In this document: piece by piece, positions 6,804 to 12,613 of the stretch
How the letters are laid out: every line of letters begins with the position of its first letter
Numbering within the stretch: position 1 is the first letter of the stretch
NCBI GenBank assembly: GCA_007136585.1
Contig: SLGR01000064.1
Location: 1-12,613, forward strand
Source of the DNA: Candidatus Sumerlaeota bacterium
GTDB lineage: Bacteria; CG03; SLGR01
Reading direction: 5' to 3'
DNA length: 12,613 nucleotides
Program-made: the position numbers and the translations under genes
The notes under the pieces: generated by a model
Told to the model about the DNA's origin: nothing
Seen by the model: only the letters and a program-made list of their open reading frames with translations
Databases searched by the model: none

Positions 6804-8075
6804 ATGAAAGAACTTTTTGAGAGAACCGCGGAACCCGGGTTCCGGATGCGCCCGCTCGCTTACCGGATGCGCCCGGATACCCTGGAGGAGTTCTACGGGC
6901 AGACCCATCTCCTTGAGCCCGGGAACCGGCTCAGGGCTATGATAGACTCGGGCAGGGTGTTTTCCATAATACTTGCCGGCCCTCCCGGGAGCGGTAAAAC
7001 CGCTCTTGCAGGGATAATAGCCTCCCGTCTGGATGCCCGGATAATAAGATTAAACGCCGTCAACGCCAGCGTGAGCGACATAAGAAAGGCTGCCGCGGAA
7101 GGGCGCCGCGAAATGAGCCGGGGGGTACGGACACTTCTTATCGTAGACGAGTTTCACAGGTTCAGCCGGAACCAGCAGGAATCCCTACTCCCTGATGTTG
7201 AGGAAGGAAACCTTATACTAATAGGTCTTACCACAGAGAACCCTTTTTATTTCATCTCGGGCCCTCTCCTTTCAAGGGCATCTGTTTTTAAGTTTAAACC
7301 ACTGGAAAATAAGGATATATCAAAAATACTTAACAAAGCCCTTGAAGACAAGGATAGGGGGCTCGGAAACTCCGGGGTTAAGGTCGCCCCCGAAGCGCTC
7401 TCCCTGATCGCCTCGGCCGGGGAGGGAGATGCCCGCTACGCGCTTAATATGCTTGAACTCTGCGTAACTTCGGCTGAGAAAGGCGAGAGAATTGATGTAA
7501 AAACCGCGGAGAGGTATATCGGACGGAAAAAAATCCGGTATGACCGCAAAGGTGACGAGCATTATGACTCTATCTCAGCTTTTATAAAGTCAATGAGAGG
7601 TTCGGATCCCGATGCCGCGGTCTTTTACCTGGCCAGGATCTTATCCGCCGGAGATGACCCGCGTTTTATAGCAAGGCGTATAGCTATATGCGCCTCGGAA
7701 GATGTGGGAAACGCCGACCCCCGGGCCCTCATTCTGGCAAACGCCGCTATGGACGCGGTGGAACGCATAGGGATGCCCGAGGCCCGTATAACACTTGCCC
7801 AGGCGGCTATATACATAGCCTGCGCTCCCAAGAGCAACGCCTCGTATATGGCGATAGAGAGGGCCGAGCGGTACCTGAAAGAGCACGGCTCCGGAGCGGT
7901 TCCCGAACACCTTACCTCCGCCGGATCAGGAAAATACTTATACCCTCACGACCATCGGTACGGGTATGTCCGCCAGAAATATATGGAACCCGATGAGGAG
8001 TTTTTCACTCCTTCCGGGCGGGGGCACGAAAAGTTAATGGCAAAGTTCCTCAGGTTCCTGAAGGAGAAGGGGTGA
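6804..8075 (+). CDS. rarA: Replication-associated recombination ATPase RarA (MgsA)
   Basis: A 423-residue AAA+ ATPase. It has the family N-terminal pattern LAYRMRPDTLEEFYGQ (18-33), Walker A GPPGSGKT (59-66) and Walker B LLIVDEFHRF (111-120, family form usually VDEIHRF). Sensor 1 is GLTTENPFY (141-149) and the likely arginine finger is in LLSRASVF (R158). The lid and C-terminal tetramerisation region follows, with conserved SEDVGNADPRAL and YPHD. RarA is a clamp-loader-like tetramer acting at stalled replication forks. ATG 6804 fits the family N-terminus. A 13-base direct repeat (6842-6854 and 6863-6875) duplicates RMRP, so the protein reads FRMRPLAYRMRP; only the second copy aligns with the family motif. 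rarA lies between the 6S gene and fau. Confidence 0.95.
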   Translation: MKELFERTAEPGFRMRPLAYRMRPDTLEEFYGQTHLLEPGNRLRAMIDSGRVFSIILAGPPGSGKTALAGIIASRLDARIIRLNAVNASVSDIRKAAAEGRREMSRGVRTLLIVDEFHRFSRNQQESLLPDVEEGNLILIGLTTENPFYFISGPLLSRASVFKFKPLENKDISKILNKALEDKDRGLGNSGVKVAPEALSLIASAGEGDARYALNMLELCVTSAEKGERIDVKTAERYIGRKKIRYDRKGDEHYDSISAFIKSMRGSDPDAAVFYLARILSAGDDPRFIARRIAICASEDVGNADPRALILANAAMDAVERIGMPEARITLAQAAIYIACAPKSNASYMAIERAERYLKEHGSGAVPEHLTSAGSGKYLYPHDHRYGYVRQKYMEPDEEFFTPSGRGHEKLMAKFLRFLKEKG

Positions 8076-8082
8076 AACGTAC

Positions 8083-8250
8083 ATGAGTGTATACTTACAA
8101 AAGGAAATAAAAATATCCTGGGAGCCCCCGCCGGCACGGTTTTCCTCATTCTCGCCTCCGGCTCCGAGGGGTTCCGTCATCCTGACGCAACAAACCCGGA
8201 AACCCGTACCGCCGGTGTCTATTAATGTATTTAATGGTATTTTCAGGTGA
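8083..8250 (+). CDS. Possible 55-residue leader ORF overlapping the fau start
   Basis: An uninterrupted frame from ATG 8083 to TGA 8248-8250 spans nearly all of the rarA-fau gap. Its TGA overlaps the fau GTG as GTGA, the usual geometry of translational coupling, and fau has no evident ribosome-binding site of its own. Purine-rich GGAGAAGGGG (8063-8072) precedes it by 10 nt. The product begins MSVYLQKEIKISWEPPPARF, is rich in proline and serine, and resembles nothing I know. Against it: codon use is unlike the neighbours (only 2 of 5 isoleucines are ATA and all three glutamines are CAA), and the DNA looks shaped by RNA pairing. It may be translated as a leader whose sequence is unimportant, or be open by chance. 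Confidence 0.3.
   Translation: MSVYLQKEIKISWEPPPARFSSFSPPAPRGSVILTQQTRKPVPPVSINVFNGIFR
8131..8215 (+). other. Structured spacer before fau (inverted repeat, possible RNA element)
   Basis: The 170-nt rarA-fau gap contains a long interrupted inverted repeat. GGCACGG 8133-8139 pairs with CCGTACC 8204-8210 (one mismatch), then UUUCC 8141-8145 with GGAAA 8198-8202. Alternatively CCGGC 8131-8135 pairs with GCCGG 8211-8215. Inside are two short hairpins: CCTC 8155-8158 with GAGG 8166-8169, and CGTC 8175-8178 with GACG 8183-8186. Together they could form a three-way junction. I compared it by eye with THF, ZTP, TPP, SAM/SAH, glycine, cobalamin and c-di-GMP riboswitches and the small SRP RNA, and none fitted. 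It could be a cis-regulatory leader, a small RNA or a dispersed repeat. Confidence 0.45.
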
Positions 8251-8852
8251 AAGAGAAACTCAGGAAAAAATACTCGGAACTCCGCGAAGGGATACCCCCG
8301 TCTATCCGCAGGGTTGCCGGGGAGGCGGCCGCCGCGAAGCTTATGAACCATCCCCTGGTAAAGAACTCACGGGGTGTGATGGTTTATATATCCGCGGGAA
8401 ACGAGGTGCCTACGGATATTCTCATACGGAGGCTTCTCAGTTCCGGACACCGGGTTTATATTCCCGTTATGGAAGACGGACTGATACGCCCCGTGAGGCT
8501 TACCGACCCGGCGGAGCTTAAACCGGGGGCTTTCGGGATAGGGGAGGTTCCCCCTGAAGAAAGGGTTTACGCGGACTTGGAGGAGGCCGATATCATTATA
8601 ACTCCCGGGCTCTGCTTTTCTGCGGATGGAAGTCGCCTGGGGCGCGGGGGCGGGCATTATGACAGGTTTCTGGAGAAGAGCCCGGCCTATAAAATAGGGC
8701 TCTGTTATTCTTTTCAGCTCGCCGGGGATATCCCGCAGCGCGGGCACGATGTCAGGGTTGACGAAGTAGTTGCTGTTATTGACGGGCCCTCCGGGTCCGG
8801 AGAGGAGGATATATGTTTAACGCGTTCTTATATGCCGCAGCCGGGGTCGTAG
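8247..8852 (+). CDS. fau: 5-formyltetrahydrofolate cyclo-ligase
   Basis: A 201-residue protein of the 5-FCL (MTHFS/YgfA) family, which uses ATP to turn 5-formyl-THF into 5,10-methenyl-THF and so recovers this storage folate. It shows basic N-terminal KLRKKYSELR (4-13), VYIP (70-73), FGIGEVP (96-102) and the signature GSRLGRGGGHYDRFL (128-142). The metal/substrate-side segment HDVRVDEVV is at 167-175. GTG 8247 is the only reasonable start because an in-frame TAA lies at 8232-8234. No clear ribosome-binding site precedes it. After the normal domain end there is a tail of about 25 residues (GPSGSGEED...) encoded by the rny ribosome-binding and start region, overlapping rny by 40 nt. fau sits near zapA and ssrS in proteobacteria too, here with rarA inserted. 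Confidence 0.93.
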   Translation: MKEKLRKKYSELREGIPPSIRRVAGEAAAAKLMNHPLVKNSRGVMVYISAGNEVPTDILIRRLLSSGHRVYIPVMEDGLIRPVRLTDPAELKPGAFGIGEVPPEERVYADLEEADIIITPGLCFSADGSRLGRGGGHYDRFLEKSPAYKIGLCYSFQLAGDIPQRGHDVRVDEVVAVIDGPSGSGEEDICLTRSYMPQPGS

Positions 8853-10357
8853 CCGGTTTTATTACAGGCTCCCTTATAAGAAAAGGCGGCGAGAGGGAGT
8901 CCGGGGAAGCGGACCTGCAGAAACTTGAAGGAGAGAAAAAAAACTTCAGGAAAGAGATGGAAGAGAAGAAGGCGCAGCTTGAGGAAGAGCGCCGGAAAAT
9001 GCGGGAGAAATATGAGTCCGATGCGGCCAAATCCGCCCGCGAGCTTGAGCACAAAAAACACAAGATGGAGGAGAGGTTTAAGAACCTTGACCGGAAGGCC
9101 GACCTTATGGAGAAGAAAGAGGCCGAGCTTCTGAGTTTCAGGCAGGAGGTTGAGACTCTCAGTTCCAAACTCAGCCAGAAGGAGAAGGAAGTTGAAGAGA
9201 TGCGTTCCCGGGAAGAGGAGATCCTGCAGAGGATATCAAGGTACTCTCCCAAGCAGGCCCGAGAGGAACTTATGAAAAGAGTTGAGGAGTCCGCGCAGGA
9301 AGAGGCCCGACGGAACCGGCAGAGCATAGTTGAGAACGCCCGGAGGGCGGCCCAGCGTGAGGCTGTTGAGATAATCGCCCAGGCGATACAGCGGAACGCC
9401 TCGGAGGTCACACAGGACCTTACGGTATCAACGGTACCGATCCCCGACGAGGAGATGAAAGGGCGTATTATCGGGCGCGAGGGTAGGAATATAAGGGCCC
9501 TTGAGAGCGCGACCGGGGTCAACTTCATAATAGACGATACCCCCGGACTTATAACCCTATCCTCTTTTGACGGGGTTCGCAGGGAGGTTGCGAGAAGGGC
9601 CCTGGAGATACTTATGAAGGACGGCAGGATACAGCCGGCCCGTATAGAGGAGGTTGTCGACAGGGTAAAGAAAAATATACAGGAACAGATAAAAAAAGAC
9701 GGAGAGAACGCTGCCGCGGAGGCGGGGATAACCGGGCTTCACGACGAGTTGACGTCCCTCCTGGGTAAACTCCAGTACAGGACATCCTACGGGCAGAACG
9801 TCCTTGAGCATTCGCTTTCGGTCGCGCACCTTGCCGGGATTATGGCAGAGGAGCTTGATATTGATTCCGACTTTGCGCGCCGGTCCGGGTTCCTGCATGA
9901 TATAGGGAAGGCGGTAGACCGGGAAATGCAGGGAAACCACGCCGCCATAGGGGCGAAGCTTGTAAAGAAATTCGGCGAGAGCCAGAGAGTGCAAAACGCA
10001 ATACACGCGCATCACGAGGAAACCCCGCCCCAGACGGTTGAGGCGATTCTCATCCAGGCCGCCGACGCGATATCCGCTGCCCGGCCCGGGGCCCGCAGAG
10101 AGAACGTTGAGTTCTATATAAAGCGGATGGAGAATATAGAGTCCATGGCAAGAAGTTTCGACGGAGTATCGGATGCCTACTGTATTTCGGCCGGAAGAGA
10201 GATACGGATAATTGTAGAGCCCGAAAAGGTCAGCGATGAGAGGGCTTCAGAGATAGCAGACGCCTGCGCCCAGGAGATAGAGAAGCAGATTGATTACCCC
10301 GGAGAGATAAAAGTCACGGTGATAAGGAGTTTCCGCAACACCGCTTACGCGAGGTGA
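8813..10357 (+). CDS. rny: Ribonuclease Y
   Basis: A 514-residue protein matching RNase Y in length (about 520) and domain order. An N-terminal membrane anchor (about 3-22, FLYAAAGVVAGFITGSLI) is followed by a long charged coiled coil (about 30-200). The KH domain has GRIIGREGRNIRALE (217-231). The HD domain has EHS (H333), FLHDIGKA (H362, D363) and IQAADAISAARPGARRE (D418). RNase Y is a membrane-bound endoribonuclease that starts mRNA decay and processes structured RNAs, replacing RNase E in many bacteria. GAGGAGG (8802-8808) is a strong ribosome-binding site but unusually close (4 nt) to ATG 8813. The start lies inside fau. The ymdB gene follows after 4 nt, an rny-ymdB order also found in Bacillus. 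Confidence 0.97.
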   Translation: MFNAFLYAAAGVVAGFITGSLIRKGGERESGEADLQKLEGEKKNFRKEMEEKKAQLEEERRKMREKYESDAAKSARELEHKKHKMEERFKNLDRKADLMEKKEAELLSFRQEVETLSSKLSQKEKEVEEMRSREEEILQRISRYSPKQAREELMKRVEESAQEEARRNRQSIVENARRAAQREAVEIIAQAIQRNASEVTQDLTVSTVPIPDEEMKGRIIGREGRNIRALESATGVNFIIDDTPGLITLSSFDGVRREVARRALEILMKDGRIQPARIEEVVDRVKKNIQEQIKKDGENAAAEAGITGLHDELTSLLGKLQYRTSYGQNVLEHSLSVAHLAGIMAEELDIDSDFARRSGFLHDIGKAVDREMQGNHAAIGAKLVKKFGESQRVQNAIHAHHEETPPQTVEAILIQAADAISAARPGARRENVEFYIKRMENIESMARSFDGVSDAYCISAGREIRIIVEPEKVSDERASEIADACAQEIEKQIDYPGEIKVTVIRSFRNTAYAR

Positions 10358-10360
10358 GGG
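10351..10360 (+). promoter_or_regulatory. Ribosome-binding site fixing a TTG start for ymdB
   Basis: GAGGTGAGGG overlaps the rny stop codon and ends 1 nt before TTG 10362, with its GAGG core 7 nt upstream. It supports TTG as the start, which gives the canonical N-terminus MKILFIGDIVG. No ATG lies nearby in frame. Confidence 0.7.
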
Positions 10361-10361
10361 T

Positions 10362-11159
10362 TTGAAGATACTCTTTATAGGCGATATAGTGGGAAAACCG
10401 GGGAGGAAGACGGTCAGGGAGCTGCTTCCGGGGCTTAAGCGGGAGCTGGGCTGTGAAGCTGTAATAGCTAACGGGGAGAACTCTTCCGGCGGGCTGGGTC
10501 TTACCCCCGGCGTATTTACAGAACTTCTCGATACGGGGGTTGACCTTGTAACAAGCGGGAACCATATATGGAAGCGTAAGGAAATTTATCCTCTTCTGGA
10601 CGACCCCCGCCTTCTCCGTCCGGCAAATTACCCCGACCCGGCTCCCGGTACAGGGTGCGGGGTTCTGGAAACCTCCGCAGGAGTCCGGGTGGGTGTCCTG
10701 AACCTTATGGGGCGGACTTTCCTGGAACCCGGAACGGACTGCCCTTTCCGCACGGCCGACCGGCTGCTTGAAAACCTTGCCGGAACACGTATTATTATTG
10801 TGGATTTTCACGCCGAGGCTACAAGCGAGAAACTTGCGATGGGCCTCTACCTTGACGGAAGGGTCTCGGCTGTCATAGGAACCCATACCCATATACAGAC
10901 CTCGGATTGCCGTGTGCTTCCCGGGGGGACGGCGTATATCACGGATGCCGGAATGACGGGGTCTAATTCCGGGATAATCGGGGCCGAGAAGGAGGAGATA
11001 CTAAAGAAGTTCCTGACAGGAATTCCTTTCAGGTTTAAAGTGGCAAAGGGCGAAGAGCGCCTGGAGGGGGCGGTTATAGAAGTGGATGAATCAACCGGAA
11101 AGGCTTCAGAGATAATATCTGTAAGGGTCGGCCGCGGATCCGGCCGGGGAGAGAAATAA
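10362..11159 (+). CDS. ymdB: YmdB-family metallophosphoesterase (TIGR00282 type)
   Basis: A 265-residue calcineurin-like phosphoesterase, the usual family length. Ligands of the dinuclear metal site are visible in order: GD (D8), NGEN (E39, N40), GNHIW (N67 with general acid H68), DFHAEATSEK (H150), and GTHTHIQT (H175, H177). TDAGMTG follows at about 194-200. Bacillus YmdB hydrolyses 2',3'-cyclic nucleotides and influences motility and biofilm gene expression through RNA; it is encoded next to rny there as here. The start is TTG 10362, supported by a strong upstream ribosome-binding site. The stop TAA overlaps the folD ATG by 1 nt. Substrate in this organism is inferred only. It is cytosolic, with no signal peptide. 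Confidence 0.93.
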   Translation: MKILFIGDIVGKPGRKTVRELLPGLKRELGCEAVIANGENSSGGLGLTPGVFTELLDTGVDLVTSGNHIWKRKEIYPLLDDPRLLRPANYPDPAPGTGCGVLETSAGVRVGVLNLMGRTFLEPGTDCPFRTADRLLENLAGTRIIIVDFHAEATSEKLAMGLYLDGRVSAVIGTHTHIQTSDCRVLPGGTAYITDAGMTGSNSGIIGAEKEEILKKFLTGIPFRFKVAKGEERLEGAVIEVDESTGKASEIISVRVGRGSGRGEK

Positions 11160-12013
11160 TGAAGGGAGTACTTGAAGGGAAGGCGCCCGCCGCGGCGCTG
11201 AGAGAAAAGATAAGGAGCCTGACGGCAGAGCTGAGCGCCTCCGGTCGCCCGCCGCTTCTTGCGGTTATAGTTGCGGGAAACGATCCGGCAAGCCTCTACT
11301 ACGCCGGGCTCCTGGAGAGATCGGGAAAAAAAGAGGGGATTGAAGTCTCGGTAAAACATATCAGGGAGACAACCACAGCGGAACTTACGGATCTTGTGAG
11401 CACCTTAAGCGCCAACCCGGAGGTGGACGCTATTCTCCTCCAGATGCCGCTTCCGCGCCCGGTGGATAAGAGGCCTGTCATGGGAGCGGTTTCCCCGGGT
11501 AAGGATGTGGACGGGCAGACCCCGGAGAACCTCGGCCTCCTGGCTTCCGGGTTTGCCTGCACAGCGCCGGCTACGGCCCGCGCCGTGGTAAAGATACTTA
11601 TTGAGAACGGGATAAGTATATCCGGAAAAAAAGCGGTTGTTATAGGCAGGAGTACAGCCGTGGGGCTTCCCTCCGCGATGCTTCTCCTGAGGGAGAACGC
11701 TACCGTTACCCTCTGCCATTCACGGACAGAGGCTCTGGAGGAGCAGACTCGGGAGGCGGATATAGTGGTCGCTTCGGCCGGAGTTCCCGGGCTCATAGGT
11801 TCCGGGCATATAAAACCGGGGGGTGCCGTGGTTGACGTTGGAACCACCCCTCTTCCTGACGGGGGTATCGCGGGTGACGTCAGGTTTGAAGAGGTTTCGG
11901 CAAAAGCTCTGGTCTCGCCCGTAAAGGGCGGGGTGGGGGCCCTTACTCTTGCCTGCCTGCTTGAGAATACCTTTGAACTCTACAGAAAAAATATACTCGG
12001 TAAGCGAACTTAA
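11159..12013 (+). CDS. folD: FolD-family methylene-THF dehydrogenase, probable loss of cyclohydrolase lysine
   Basis: A 284-residue protein of the FolD family, which normally interconverts 5,10-methylene-, methenyl- and 10-formyl-THF with NADP. The family frame is clear: NDPASLYYAG (41-50), ILLQMPLP (92-99, Q95), GKDVDG (114-119, D118), GKKAVVIGRSTAVGLP (156-171, Rossmann), ATVTLCHS (181-188), GDV and PVKGGVGALT (254-263). Several near-invariant positions differ. The catalytic lysine (K54 in E. coli, four residues after the conserved Tyr) is Leu52. PCTPxG reads PATARA (137-142), and PVPGGVGPMT reads PVKGGVGALT. The enzyme may therefore be dehydrogenase-only or specialised. GGGGAG (about 11146-11151) precedes ATG 11159. 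The xseA start lies inside its 3' end. Confidence 0.88.
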   Translation: MKGVLEGKAPAAALREKIRSLTAELSASGRPPLLAVIVAGNDPASLYYAGLLERSGKKEGIEVSVKHIRETTTAELTDLVSTLSANPEVDAILLQMPLPRPVDKRPVMGAVSPGKDVDGQTPENLGLLASGFACTAPATARAVVKILIENGISISGKKAVVIGRSTAVGLPSAMLLLRENATVTLCHSRTEALEEQTREADIVVASAGVPGLIGSGHIKPGGAVVDVGTTPLPDGGIAGDVRFEEVSAKALVSPVKGGVGALTLACLLENTFELYRKNILGKRT

Positions 12014-12613
12014 CAGGGCTGCCGCCGGGCGCCTGGAGGAGAGCTTCAGGGATATAACCCTTGAAGGGGAGATATCTGCGGTAAAGGTTCATTCCTCGGG
12101 GCATATGTACTTCACCCTGAAGGATCCGAAAGCTTCCATAGACGCTGTTATGTTCAGCTCCCGGAGGGCTCTTCTCGGATTTATTCCCCGGAGGGGCATA
12201 AAGGTGCTTCTCCGAGGAACAGTTACCGTATACAGCAAGACAGGACGGTACCAGGTGGTGGCGCGAATAATGAGAGAAATGGGCGAAGGCGAACTTGAAG
12301 CGGAGTTTCTCAGGCTCAGAAAACGCCTCCTTGAGGAAGGGCTCTTTGATGAAAAAATCAAGAAACCCCTTCCGCCTGTCCCCCGCCTTATAGGTATAGT
12401 TACATCTCTTTCCGGCGCCGCATTAAGGGATATAATTAACGTTCTGGAGCGCCGGGCGGTATCTCTGGAGGTCATAATCTTTCCGGTTACGGTTCAGGGG
12501 GGGGCAGCTTCCGGGGAGATTTCCCGCGCCCTTGGGATACTGAACAGGCTCTACCCGGATATGGATGCGCTTATACTCGGCAGGGGCGGGGGGTCGCTGG
12601 AGGACCTCTGGGC
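11973..12613 (+). CDS. xseA: Exodeoxyribonuclease VII large subunit (5' part, runs off the window)
   Basis: An open frame to the window end gives 213 residues. The sequence IYSVSELNRA (about 7-16) is the classic XseA start. The N-terminal OB-fold has ITLEGEIS and HMYFTLKD. The start of the catalytic region has GIVTSLSGAALRDI, and the last residues are GRGGGSLEDLW, a family signature. Exo VII cuts single-stranded DNA from both ends and needs many XseB subunits; xseB often follows xseA, here beyond the window. No ATG gives the conserved N-terminus. TTG 11973 (MNSTEKIYSVSEL) is preferred, and TTG 11961 is possible. Either start overlaps folD (by 41 or 53 nt). The ribosome-binding site is weak, suggesting coupling to folD. 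Confidence 0.92.
   Translation, partial: MNSTEKIYSVSELNRAAAGRLEESFRDITLEGEISAVKVHSSGHMYFTLKDPKASIDAVMFSSRRALLGFIPRRGIKVLLRGTVTVYSKTGRYQVVARIMREMGEGELEAEFLRLRKRLLEEGLFDEKIKKPLPPVPRLIGIVTSLSGAALRDIINVLERRAVSLEVIIFPVTVQGGAASGEISRALGILNRLYPDMDALILGRGGGSLEDLW

Noticed and set aside
8120-8220. Known riboswitch or tRNA in the rarA-fau gap
   Set aside because: No THF, ZTP, TPP, SAM/SAH, glycine, cobalamin or c-di-GMP conserved core, and no tRNA T-loop or cloverleaf, could be matched on either strand by eye.
8776-9528. Long minus-strand open frame (250 codons)
   Set aside because: It is antisense to the RNase Y coiled coil. Its serine/arginine/phenylalanine-rich product is what the complement of glutamate/lysine-rich coding gives, with no family resemblance.

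Overview
This window is a single, tightly packed, plus-strand run of core bacterial genes. Neighbouring genes overlap or sit a few bases apart nearly everywhere, and only two gaps exceed 100 nt (6635-6803 and 8076-8246). The sequence is moderately GC-rich by eye. Isoleucine is mostly coded by ATA, and arginine often by AGG or AGA. No phage, transposon, CRISPR or tRNA signal was seen. The proteins are bacterial: IF3, L35, L20, RNase Y, YmdB, and a PheS with a four-cysteine insert. Gene order and codon use look like an uncultivated, non-proteobacterial lineage. An Omnitrophota-like or deltaproteobacteria-adjacent genome would fit, but that assignment is low-confidence inference.

Layout: (1) 1-715 is the end of infC followed by rpmI and rplT, the classic IF3-L35-L20 translation operon. 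(2) 738-2799 is a Ktr-type potassium uptake pair, a membrane channel subunit (ktrB) and a cytosolic RCK gating subunit (ktrA). It sits between the ribosomal genes and the phenylalanyl-tRNA synthetase genes. A two-repeat TPR protein (2796-3065) follows with a start/stop overlap. (3) 3068-6084 is pheS-pheT; PheT lacks the usual N-terminal EMAP/OB-fold tRNA-binding domain. (4) 6084-6634 is a small coiled-coil protein, in a ZapB-like position, and ZapA. Directly after zapA comes a 6S RNA gene (about 6643-6798), recognised by its fold and by short matches to proteobacterial 6S RNA. Its 3' arm contains the likely ribosome-binding site of the next gene, rarA. (5) 6804-8852 is rarA and fau (5-formyl-THF cyclo-ligase), separated by a structured 170-nt spacer that is also an open 55-codon frame overlapping the fau start. 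(6) 8813-12613 is rny (RNase Y), ymdB-like phosphodiesterase, folD and the start of xseA, joined by overlaps and partly using TTG starts.

Themes: translation and tRNA charging, cell-division ring assembly, global RNA control (6S RNA, RNase Y), one-carbon folate metabolism (fau, folD) and DNA maintenance (rarA, xseA). The observations most worth a second look are the 6S RNA and its overlap with the rarA start region, a FolD whose catalytic lysine position is leucine, the shortened PheT, and the structured spacer before fau. I found no wholly new multi-gene system.
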